Positions 1 through 6,283 of a stretch of DNA of 8,567 nt are shown one piece after another. Position 1 is the stretch's first letter; each line of letters starts with the position of its first letter. The DNA comes from an uncultured Chloroflexota bacterium. GTDB taxonomy: Bacteria > Chloroflexota > Anaerolineae > Aggregatilineales > Phototrophicaceae. The notes under the pieces are model-generated. The model did no database searches and had not been told where the DNA came from. It worked only from the letters and a program-made list of their open reading frames with translations. The position numbers were made by a program, and so were the translations under genes. Location: NCBI GenBank assembly GCA_903904765.1, contig CAIVEA010000414.1, forward strand, positions 1 to 8,567. The letters are read 5' to 3'.

Positions 1-184
1 CAGCGAAACCTTCTGGCAGCATATCCCGATTCTATTTGTGACCGTCCTCTATAGCGAACTCGAAATCCATCGTGCCCGGCAAATGGGCATCCGGGATTAC
101 ATCGTGAAACCGTTTACAGTTCCCAAGTTCCTACAAGCCGTTCATACGCAGTTGGAAGGTTGCCCCACTTACCGGGTAAAGTAG
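1..184 (+). CDS. Response-regulator receiver domain protein, 3' fragment (cut by window edge)
   Basis: The open frame starts at base 2 and ends at the TAG at 182-184, giving about 60 C-terminal residues. The fragment covers the beta4-alpha4-beta5-alpha5 end of a CheY-like receiver. The strand WQHIPILFVT ends in the conserved Thr position, and DYIVKPF carries the aromatic residue and the conserved switch Lys-Pro. The protein ends 21 residues after KPF, with no room for an output domain, so it is probably a single-domain receiver. It aligns without gaps to the downstream receiver (418-822), with about 28 identities in 51 residues including HRARQMGI. The two are therefore tandem paralogs. The part with the acidic pocket and phospho-Asp lies outside the window, so whether this copy is phosphorylatable cannot be judged. 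It keeps Thr and Tyr at sites where the downstream copy has Ser and Asp. Confidence 0.85.
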   Translation, partial: SETFWQHIPILFVTVLYSELEIHRARQMGIRDYIVKPFTVPKFLQAVHTQLEGCPTYRVK

Positions 185-189
185 GTCGG

Positions 190-215
190 CTTCCGCATCC
201 CCCTTCCGCATCTCC
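190..215 (+). repeat. Two 13-bp tandem direct repeats plus a partial third
   Basis: CTTCCGCATCCCC (190-202) is followed directly by CTTCCGCATCTCC (203-215) and then CTTCCCC. The tract lies just after the stop codon of the receiver fragment and is strongly C-rich on the plus strand. No function can be assigned, and it may be simple slippage. The rest of the gap 185-417 holds the promoter and repeat listed below and no gene. Confidence 0.5.
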
Positions 216-300
216 CTTCCCCAATACCTCAAATTTCCGTTTTAGCACCGTGAATGAATGCATCGGCGATGATGTGTGGTGACGCTGACAATTTCCCTAT

Positions 301-329
301 GTTTCATTTTGGTTTGTTTGTGGTATATT
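301..329 (+). promoter_or_regulatory. Candidate extended -10 promoter for the receiver gene
   Basis: TGGTATATT at 321-329 matches the extended -10 form TGnTATAAT (hexamer TATATT at 324-329). The -35 region about 17 bp upstream (GTTTCA, 301-306) is poor, which fits an extended -10 promoter. Transcription would start near 336 and leave a leader of about 80 nt before the ATG at 418. The same TGnTATATT signature precedes the first STAND regulator at 935-943. Confidence 0.45.
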
Positions 330-330
330 T

Positions 331-371
331 GTAATTGAACGTGTGATGGCGTGTGCGTACACCGTAATTGA
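331..371 (+). repeat. Direct repeat GTAATTGA spaced by 33 bp, possible regulator half-sites
   Basis: GTAATTGA occurs at 331-338 and again at 364-371, with starts 33 bp apart, about three helical turns. The first copy abuts the predicted -10 element. Between them lies GTGTGCGTACAC (351-362), with GTGT/ACAC ends in inverted orientation. The position around the predicted transcription start would suit a protein binding site, but an 8-bp repeat can arise by chance. Confidence 0.3.
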
Positions 372-417
372 GTGTTCCCGTCAATCATTGGACACTTGAT
401 GAGGACTGAAGGGCATC

Positions 418-822
418 ATGGACAGCGTGAAAATTCTTCTGGTCGAAGCCAATACAACCATTCGGCAAATGCTCGAAGAAATTCTGATCTACGAGGTGGA
501 TCTGCGATTTGAGGTGGTTTGCTGTGAGAATGGCACGCAAGCACTGTATATGCTGCACGAACATCGGTTGCAGCCCGATTTGATCGTGTCGGGCATCAAA
601 ATGCGGGGCATGGATGGATTTGAGATGCTGCAAGCCATTCGCAACGAAAGCCGCTGGCAGCACATCCCGATTCTGTTCCTCAGCATGCTGAATAATGAAA
701 GCGAAATGCACCGCGCCCGTCAGATGGGTATTGAAAATGATCTCATCAAACCATTCCCGGTGAATGCGTTGCTGCAAGCCATCTATCACTATCTGGGTTA
801 CGAACGCATCGCAATGGATTAA
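418..822 (+). CDS. Single-domain receiver-like protein lacking the phospho-acceptor Asp (pseudo-receiver)
   Basis: This 134-aa protein spans one CheY-like fold and has no output domain. Strand 1 reads KILLVEANTTIR, strand 3 PDLIVSGIKMRGMDGFEML, strand 4 IPILFLS and strand 5 DLIKPF, so the framework is clearly receiver. Key residues depart from the consensus. The acidic pair after strand 1 is E10-A11 rather than two acids. The phospho-acceptor Asp before I-x-M-x-G-M-D-G is Gly59. The Thr/Ser site is Ser89, and the switch Lys111-Pro is kept. Conventional phosphorylation therefore looks impossible, so the protein may work as a constitutive or ligand- or protein-responsive partner. The ATG at 418 follows GAAGGG (408-413) at 4 nt spacing. 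It is a paralog of the fragment at 1-184 and lies upstream of two large STAND regulators. No histidine kinase is in the window. Confidence 0.9.
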   Translation: MDSVKILLVEANTTIRQMLEEILIYEVDLRFEVVCCENGTQALYMLHEHRLQPDLIVSGIKMRGMDGFEMLQAIRNESRWQHIPILFLSMLNNESEMHRARQMGIENDLIKPFPVNALLQAIYHYLGYERIAMD

Positions 823-853
823 AAGCACCGTCACGCTTCCCTCCACGCCCTTA

Positions 854-875
854 CGCGCTACAGGAGCGCGATTTT
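854..875 (+). terminator. Candidate intrinsic terminator after the receiver gene
   Basis: CGCGCT (854-859), loop ACAGG, then AGCGCG (865-870) forms a perfect 6-bp GC-rich stem. ATTTT follows directly, then a pyrimidine-rich tract. It sits 32 bp after the receiver stop and ahead of the next predicted promoter, as expected for a separate receiver transcript. The T-run is short, so termination may be partial. Confidence 0.5.
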
Positions 876-930
876 GCCCCTTTCTCCTAAATATCCAATT
901 TCTATTTCCAAACAGATGCCAAAAGACGGA

Positions 931-952
931 AATATGTTATATTGGTTAATAT
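931..952 (+). promoter_or_regulatory. AT-rich promoter/operator region of the first STAND regulator
   Basis: TGTTATATT at 935-943 is an extended -10 element like the one at 321-329; no good -35 is visible. It is embedded in alternating inverted 5-mers: AATAT (931-935), ATATT (939-943) and AATAT (948-952), which could form overlapping dyads. A transcript from here would start near 950. That favours translation from the ATG at 1013 over the in-frame TTG at 956. Confidence 0.4.
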
Positions 953-953
953 C

Positions 954-973
954 TGTTGCGGAATGTTGCGAAT
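954..973 (+). repeat. Tandem TGTTGCG repeat with 10-bp period
   Basis: TGTTGCGGAA (954-963) is followed immediately by TGTTGCGAAT (964-973), so the 7-bp core repeats exactly one helical turn apart. It lies just downstream of the predicted -10 element, in the leader of the STAND regulator. It could be an operator with two half-sites on one DNA face; no direct evidence beyond position. Confidence 0.3.
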
Positions 974-1012
974 ACTAACGCGAAACTAAGCTCACTTGAT
1001 TCATTGCGTCTA

Positions 1013-3592
1013 ATGCCTATGATCCCTTCAGGCAAAAGCCCCTCTTTTCTCAAACTGAACCTGCCCACCGATCGCGGGTTGCTGCTGGATCGTCCGCACC
1101 TGCTGACCCGCCTGAACAACCATCAGGCCAACGCCCTAATCGCGCCTGCCGGTTCTGGCAAGAGTACACTGGCGAAACAGTGGGCAGATGCTTTTGAAGG
1201 GGCGGTCTGCTGGCTTTCGCTCACGCAGGAAGATAACCTGCCCCGCACTTTCTGGTCGTTCGCGCTCGGCCTGATTCGGCTCGCCATCCCATCGCTTTCC
1301 GAGTATCCGACGTTGCTGCTGGCGCAGGAGGACAATCAGGTTTCCGAACGCTTTGTAGATGCGCTGCTGGCAGAATTGGGAGCGTTGGAAACCCCTCTCG
1401 CGCTGGTGGTGGACGAAACCCAGCACATCACCCATTCTGTTCTTGTACACTCGCTGGCACATTTCGTCGCCCATCTGCCCACCCTCACGCAAGTCGTCTT
1501 TGTTGGGCGTGCGCTCGATCCAGTTATCGGGGCGCTGGTTCATCCCGTAGGCGATATTACCTTTACGATGGATGAGGCCGCGCAGTATCTCGCCCATCAG
1601 AGCGAAGAACCGCCGGACAGCGCCACCATCACGCGCATCGTCAGCGCCACCGAAGGCTGGGTGATGGGGGTTAAACTGGCGGGAATCGCGTTGCAGGGTA
1701 AACAAGCCGTACTGGAGCGTGTCACCAGTTATTCGGCGCAATATTTGCTGGATGAGGCGTTGCGGCATTTGCCCCCGGAGCAACTGGATTTCATCCTGTT
1801 CACCTGCATTAGCGAGACGCTCACACCTGACCTGTGTAATGCACTCACCGGACGCACTGATAGCGCCGCCATGCTGGAAACCCTGATGAACACAGGGCTA
1901 TTCATCACCCGCGTTAGTGATTCTCCACCCACTTATCGCTATCATCAGCTATTCCGCGAATCGCTGCTCCAGCGCGACCCGGCGCTACTGCAAGAGGCGC
2001 ACCGCCGTGCGGCGGCATGGTACGCGCAGGATGGGCTGTACCGTGCAGCAGCGGAACACGCTCACGCCATCGGCGACCGGGCGCTGACCGTCCAGTACAT
2101 CATAGCGGCCTCGCGCCAGTCCATCGTGGATAACGACCCCGCCGCGCTGCTGAAATGGCTGAAGGACTTCCCCACTGACTTACTGGATGCCCATCCGCGT
2201 TTGCGTTTGCTCGCCATCATCTCCTTGACTGATCTCAAACAAGATATAGAGGAGGCTCACAGCCATCTCAAGGCGCTGGAAGGGCATCCGAATGCCAAAC
2301 ACTTGCGCGGTGAAATCGCACTGGCACGCGCCAGCTTGAGTCAAAGCGATTTGTCCGCTATGGTGAGTCATTTAGAACAAGCACAGGCGCATCTCCCGCA
2401 GGATTCGCTATACGCTTATGCTACAGGTTTAGCGTCTACCGCATTTATCATCCTCGGTCAGCCCAAAAGAGGTATGGAACTGATGGAAGAGGAATATCGT
2501 GTGGCACATGCGATTGGCAGTCAGGCCACCATCCTCCACACCTTGATCGGGCGTAATTACCTGTATTTGGCGGCATGTGATCTGGATCAGGTGTTGAAAT
2601 CCGTAACGGAAGGGCTGGTGGTGCTGCAACAAGCGCGTCATCGCTTGGGGCGCTGGGCGAACGAAATCGAGCGCACGTTGCGTTATGAGGCGGCGCTGGC
2701 ACTGTTATACCGGGGTGAATTGGATGCTGCCGAGCAGATGCTTCAGCCAGCCTTCGGACAGATCGAATGGATACACGTTTCGATGCTGGCGTTGATGTAC
2801 AGTTTGCATGCGAGTATCGCGGTCATCCGGCGGAAGTTCGCAATCGGGGATGCCGACTTCCGCAGTGCCGAAATTTTGCGTGGTGGGAGTTTGGATGGCC
2901 CTCTGCACCTGCCCACACAGGTGGAACGTGTACGCTATATCCTGCGCTTCCCCAACACCGAGGACGAGGCACGAGGCTGGTTGAGACAGATCGAAATAGA
3001 AGAAACCTCGTTTGATGTGAGTACGAGCATTCCATTGATGACCGACCATGCTCGCATCCTCGTCGGTGACATTGACCGCGCTCTCTGGGATTTGCAAGAG
3101 TTCGAACAGCAATACGCAGCGTGGGGACAGGTAATTATGGTATTCATGGTGATGGGAATGAAAGTGTTGGCCTACTGGCTAAAAGGGGATGAGATAGCGG
3201 CGCGGCGTATGTTGGATGCGACGATAGCACAAACCTATCCCCGCAATATTGTATTGGCACTCAGCTATGTGCATTTATTCCCGTTGTTGCGACAGCGCAT
3301 CGGCGAATATTGGGCGGTGTGCGACGATGCCCGTGCCGAATATCTGCGGCAGGTGATTTTGCTGCTGGGCGAAGACGCGCCCATCCTGCCACAATCCCCG
3401 CTGACCGATATCGAATGGGTGGTGGCACGACAACTGTTGACCGGGCGGATTTTGGACGATGTTGCCGATGACCTGTTCATGTCCACCAATGGTGTGCGCT
3501 ATTACATGACCAAAATGCACGCCAAGTTGTATACCCGCACCCGCAAACAGTTGATGGCACGGTTGCGCCGAATGCGGCTGGACGAGGAATAA
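1013..3592 (+). CDS. MalT-like STAND ATPase, LuxR-family transcriptional regulator (paralog 1)
   Basis: 859 aa from the ATG at 1013. Domain order is that of MalT-type signal-transduction ATPases: a P-loop NTPase, winged-helix segment, helical (TPR-like) sensor and C-terminal LuxR HTH. Walker A is APAGSGKST (residues 44-52, Lys50) and Walker B is LALVVDE (129-135). VFVGR (162-166) sits at the sensor-Arg position, TEGW at 213-216 is the conserved MalT-family motif, and TYRYHQLFRE follows the winged helix. Residues from about 340 to 790 are repetitive alpha-helical, with TPR-like pieces such as YRGELDAAEQML. The HTH starts at PLTDIEW (about 796) and ends with GVRYYMTKMHAKLYTRTRK, where the usual T-V-K is G-V-R. 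An in-frame TTG at 956 would add 19 residues. The 1013 start is preferred because it aligns KLNLP at residue 14 in both paralogs and makes both 859 aa; neither start has a clear Shine-Dalgarno. Probably cytoplasmic and ligand-activated; inducer and targets unknown. Confidence 0.92.
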   Translation: MPMIPSGKSPSFLKLNLPTDRGLLLDRPHLLTRLNNHQANALIAPAGSGKSTLAKQWADAFEGAVCWLSLTQEDNLPRTFWSFALGLIRLAIPSLSEYPTLLLAQEDNQVSERFVDALLAELGALETPLALVVDETQHITHSVLVHSLAHFVAHLPTLTQVVFVGRALDPVIGALVHPVGDITFTMDEAAQYLAHQSEEPPDSATITRIVSATEGWVMGVKLAGIALQGKQAVLERVTSYSAQYLLDEALRHLPPEQLDFILFTCISETLTPDLCNALTGRTDSAAMLETLMNTGLFITRVSDSPPTYRYHQLFRESLLQRDPALLQEAHRRAAAWYAQDGLYRAAAEHAHAIGDRALTVQYIIAASRQSIVDNDPAALLKWLKDFPTDLLDAHPRLRLLAIISLTDLKQDIEEAHSHLKALEGHPNAKHLRGEIALARASLSQSDLSAMVSHLEQAQAHLPQDSLYAYATGLASTAFIILGQPKRGMELMEEEYRVAHAIGSQATILHTLIGRNYLYLAACDLDQVLKSVTEGLVVLQQARHRLGRWANEIERTLRYEAALALLYRGELDAAEQMLQPAFGQIEWIHVSMLALMYSLHASIAVIRRKFAIGDADFRSAEILRGGSLDGPLHLPTQVERVRYILRFPNTEDEARGWLRQIEIEETSFDVSTSIPLMTDHARILVGDIDRALWDLQEFEQQYAAWGQVIMVFMVMGMKVLAYWLKGDEIAARRMLDATIAQTYPRNIVLALSYVHLFPLLRQRIGEYWAVCDDARAEYLRQVILLLGEDAPILPQSPLTDIEWVVARQLLTGRILDDVADDLFMSTNGVRYYMTKMHAKLYTRTRKQLMARLRRMRLDEE

Positions 3593-3681
3593 ATCATTAC
3601 GCTTGGATAGGTGAACATCCGATACGATAGCCATAGTTCAATGATGTATTCAGATTTGAGTATCTGCGTCATCTGTCGTTT

Positions 3682-3687
3682 GAAAGG
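3682..3687 (+). promoter_or_regulatory. Ribosome binding site of the second STAND regulator
   Basis: GAAAGG lies 5 nt before the ATG at 3693 and fixes that start. The rest of the 100-nt gap after the previous stop shows no convincing promoter and only a weak GGAT/ATCC hairpin without a T-run. The two STAND genes may therefore be co-transcribed. Confidence 0.6.
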
Positions 3688-3692
3688 TTGTC

Positions 3693-6272
3693 ATGTCCAA
3701 ACCTGCCCGAAAACCCGTGTCGTCCCCGCCCAAACTGAACCTGCCCGTGCAGCGTGATCTGCTGCTGGCACGCCCGCGTCTGCTGTCAACCATCAACAAA
3801 CATCCTGTGAGCGCCCTGATCGCGCCTGCCGGTTCGGGTAAGAGTACCTTGGCGATGCAGTGGGCGAACGCTTTCAATGGGGCTGTGTGCTGGCTTTCGC
3901 TCATGCCAGAAGATGACCAGCCCCGTGCATTCTGGTCGTTCGCACTCGGCCTGATTCGCCTCACCATCCCGTCGCTTTCCGATTATCCGGCGCTGCTGCT
4001 GGCACAGGAGGGCGACCAAGTTTCCGAACGTTTTGTGGATGCGCTACTGGCAGAACTGCGGGTGCTGGAAAACCCTCTCGCGCTGGTGGTGGATGAAACG
4101 CATTTCATCACCCATCCGGTGCTAGTGCGCTCGCTGGCGCATTTTGCCGCGCATCTGCCGGTTGCGGTGCGGGTGGTGTTTGTCGGGCGTTCGCTGGATG
4201 CGATCATCAGTGCGCTGGCGCACACCCTCAGCGACTTGACCTTCACAATGGATGAAACCGCCTACTATCTTGCTGAGCAGAGCAAAAAAACACCGGATAC
4301 CACCACCATCACGCGCATCTCTAACGCCACCGAAGGCTGGGTGATGGGGATCAAACTGGCAGCGATTGCGTTACAGGGCGGTCAGTCCATCCTGGAACGC
4401 ACCGCCAGTTATTCGGCGCAATATTTGCTGGATGAGGCGTTGCGGCAATTGCCCCCGGCGCAACTAGATTTCATGCAGCGCACCTGTATCGGTGAGTCGC
4501 TCACACTCGATCTGTGTGTCGCGCTCACCCACAACGCCGATAGCGCCGCCATGCTGGAAACCCTGATGAACGCTGGTCTGTTCATCACGCGCATTAGCGA
4601 CAGCCCACCCACCTACCGCTATCACCCGTTGTTCCGCGAGGCGTTGCTCCAGCGCGACCCGGCGTTGCGGCAGCAGGCACACCGCCTTGCGGCAGCATGG
4701 TATGCAGCGGATGGGTTGTACCGCGTGGCGGCGGAGCATGCCTATGCCAGCGGCGATCTGGAACTGACTGCCGATTGCATCATGGAAGCCTCGCGCCAGT
4801 CCATCGTGGATAACGACCCCGTTGCCCTGCTGCGGTGGATGAAGGACTTTCCGCCCGAATTGCTGGATGAGTACCCCCGTTTGCGTCTGTTCGCCATCCT
4901 TTCCAGCGCAAACTCACCCGCGCATCTGGCGCTCAATCAGGCGCATCTGGCGGCGCTGCAAGCACATCCGAAAGCCGACGAGCTACGCGGCGATATTGCG
5001 CTGGCGGAAGCTCATCTCGCTGCCAGCAGCCGTGTGGACATGCTGGCGAAGTTAGAAGAGGCGCTTAACCACCTCCCGCCAGACTCGCTGTACGCACATA
5101 CGCTAGGATTGATGGCGCTGTTGTGTATCGCGCTCAACCAACCGCAACGGGCGCGTCACTTGATCGAACAGGAATATGACCTCGCGCACAAGATTGGCAG
5201 CAAGGCCACGCTTTTGCACGTTTTGATGACCCGTATCTACTTCGATCTAGCGGACGGGCATTTCGGCAACGTCCTCAATCTGACAGCGGAGGGGTTGGGG
5301 GTGCTGGAGGGTATCCGGCGCGGGCTGGGGCGGTGGGCGATAGATGCCGAGCGCACCTTCTGCTACGAAGCGGCGTTTGCGTTGATGTACCGGGGTGAAC
5401 TGGATGCTGCTGAACACATGCTGCTGCCTACTTTTCAGCAGATTGAATGGATTGACACGACGCTGTTGGGGCTGTTGTACAGTCTGCGCGGGAGCATCGA
5501 ATTGATGCGGCGCAATCAGGTTGCTGCCGAAACCGCTTTCAAGAATGCTGCACTGGTGCATGGTGTGGACATAGCCACCACGTTCCACTTGCCCACCCAG
5601 TGCGAACGAATGCGGGTGCTGCTGCGCTTCCATCGTGTCGAGGATGCCCAATTCTGGCTTGCGAATGTTCCGCAGGGAGAGTTGAAATGGGAAGTGGCTG
5701 CGACGGTGGCTTTTTTGACGGCGCATGCGCGGCTGGTGATCGGTGAGGTTGACCGCGCCCTTCAGGATTTGGATGCCATCGAACAGGACTTCGTGCAGCG
5801 CGATCAGCCGATTCTGGTGGCCGCCACACAAGGACTCAAAACGCTGGCTCACTGGCTGAAGGGGGACGAAACCGCCGCCCGTCGCCATCTGGATGCAGTG
5901 CTGGATAGCACACAGTCTAATGGTAATTTGCTGCCGCTGGCTTCTGTCGCCTTGTTCCCACTGCTGCGTCGGCGCATCACCGAGTTATGGGATGAAGGTG
6001 AAGGTGGAGATGCCCGCGCCGACCATCTGCGGCGGGTGATTCGGTTGATGGGCGGAGAAGTGCCTGCGATGCTGCAATCTCCGCTAACCGAAATGGAACA
6101 GGCTGTTGGCAGGCTACTACTAGACGGAAAAAACAACCTCGAAATTGCAGAAGTGTTGGCGCTGACGGATCGTGGGGTGCGCTATTACATGAGCAAACTA
6201 CACGCCAAGCTGTATACGCACACCCGTAAGCATCTAGTGGCACGGTTGCGTCGGCTTGAACTGTCGTCATAA
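3693..6272 (+). CDS. MalT-like STAND ATPase, LuxR-family transcriptional regulator (paralog 2)
   Basis: 859 aa, the same length and architecture as the preceding gene, and clearly its tandem paralog. Walker A APAGSGKST (44-52, Lys50), Walker B LALVVDE, VFVGR and TEGW sit at equivalent positions. Over residues 14-113 the two copies share 75 of 100 residues without gaps. The helical sensor half is much less alike, roughly 40% by eye in a sampled stretch. The C-terminal HTH runs from SPLTEMEQ to the end, with GVRYYMSKLHAKLYTHTRK as recognition helix and following segment, nearly the same as paralog 1. By family knowledge, ATP and an inducer drive oligomerisation and the LuxR domain then binds DNA. 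Shared recognition residues with a diverged sensor suggest different inputs to similar operators; this is inference. The gene ends 11 bp from the stop of the convergent peptidase gene. Confidence 0.93.
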   Translation: MSKPARKPVSSPPKLNLPVQRDLLLARPRLLSTINKHPVSALIAPAGSGKSTLAMQWANAFNGAVCWLSLMPEDDQPRAFWSFALGLIRLTIPSLSDYPALLLAQEGDQVSERFVDALLAELRVLENPLALVVDETHFITHPVLVRSLAHFAAHLPVAVRVVFVGRSLDAIISALAHTLSDLTFTMDETAYYLAEQSKKTPDTTTITRISNATEGWVMGIKLAAIALQGGQSILERTASYSAQYLLDEALRQLPPAQLDFMQRTCIGESLTLDLCVALTHNADSAAMLETLMNAGLFITRISDSPPTYRYHPLFREALLQRDPALRQQAHRLAAAWYAADGLYRVAAEHAYASGDLELTADCIMEASRQSIVDNDPVALLRWMKDFPPELLDEYPRLRLFAILSSANSPAHLALNQAHLAALQAHPKADELRGDIALAEAHLAASSRVDMLAKLEEALNHLPPDSLYAHTLGLMALLCIALNQPQRARHLIEQEYDLAHKIGSKATLLHVLMTRIYFDLADGHFGNVLNLTAEGLGVLEGIRRGLGRWAIDAERTFCYEAAFALMYRGELDAAEHMLLPTFQQIEWIDTTLLGLLYSLRGSIELMRRNQVAAETAFKNAALVHGVDIATTFHLPTQCERMRVLLRFHRVEDAQFWLANVPQGELKWEVAATVAFLTAHARLVIGEVDRALQDLDAIEQDFVQRDQPILVAATQGLKTLAHWLKGDETAARRHLDAVLDSTQSNGNLLPLASVALFPLLRRRITELWDEGEGGDARADHLRRVIRLMGGEVPAMLQSPLTEMEQAVGRLLLDGKNNLEIAEVLALTDRGVRYYMSKLHAKLYTHTRKHLVARLRRLELSS

Positions 6273-6283
6273 GGGGTTACAGG

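Noticed and set aside
385..846. Minus-strand open frame of 153 codons covering the receiver gene
   Set aside because: The plus-strand frame has clear receiver motifs and a good ribosome binding site; this one has neither.
764..949. Short plus-strand open frame of 61 codons after the receiver
   Set aside because: It overlaps the receiver end and the candidate terminator, has no convincing ribosome binding site, and encodes nothing recognisable.
1136..1783. Minus-strand open frame of 215 codons opposite the first STAND gene
   Set aside because: It lies entirely within the conserved ATPase region on the other strand. The sequence constraint follows the plus-strand protein, and no motif is visible.
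3603..3621. Terminator between the two STAND genes
   Set aside because: Only a 4-bp GGAT/ATCC stem is present, with a loop of about 8 nt and no T-run.
5247..5888. Minus-strand open frame of 213 codons opposite the second STAND gene
   Set aside because: It is antisense to the helical sensor region, has low-complexity composition, and lacks any homology I can recognise.
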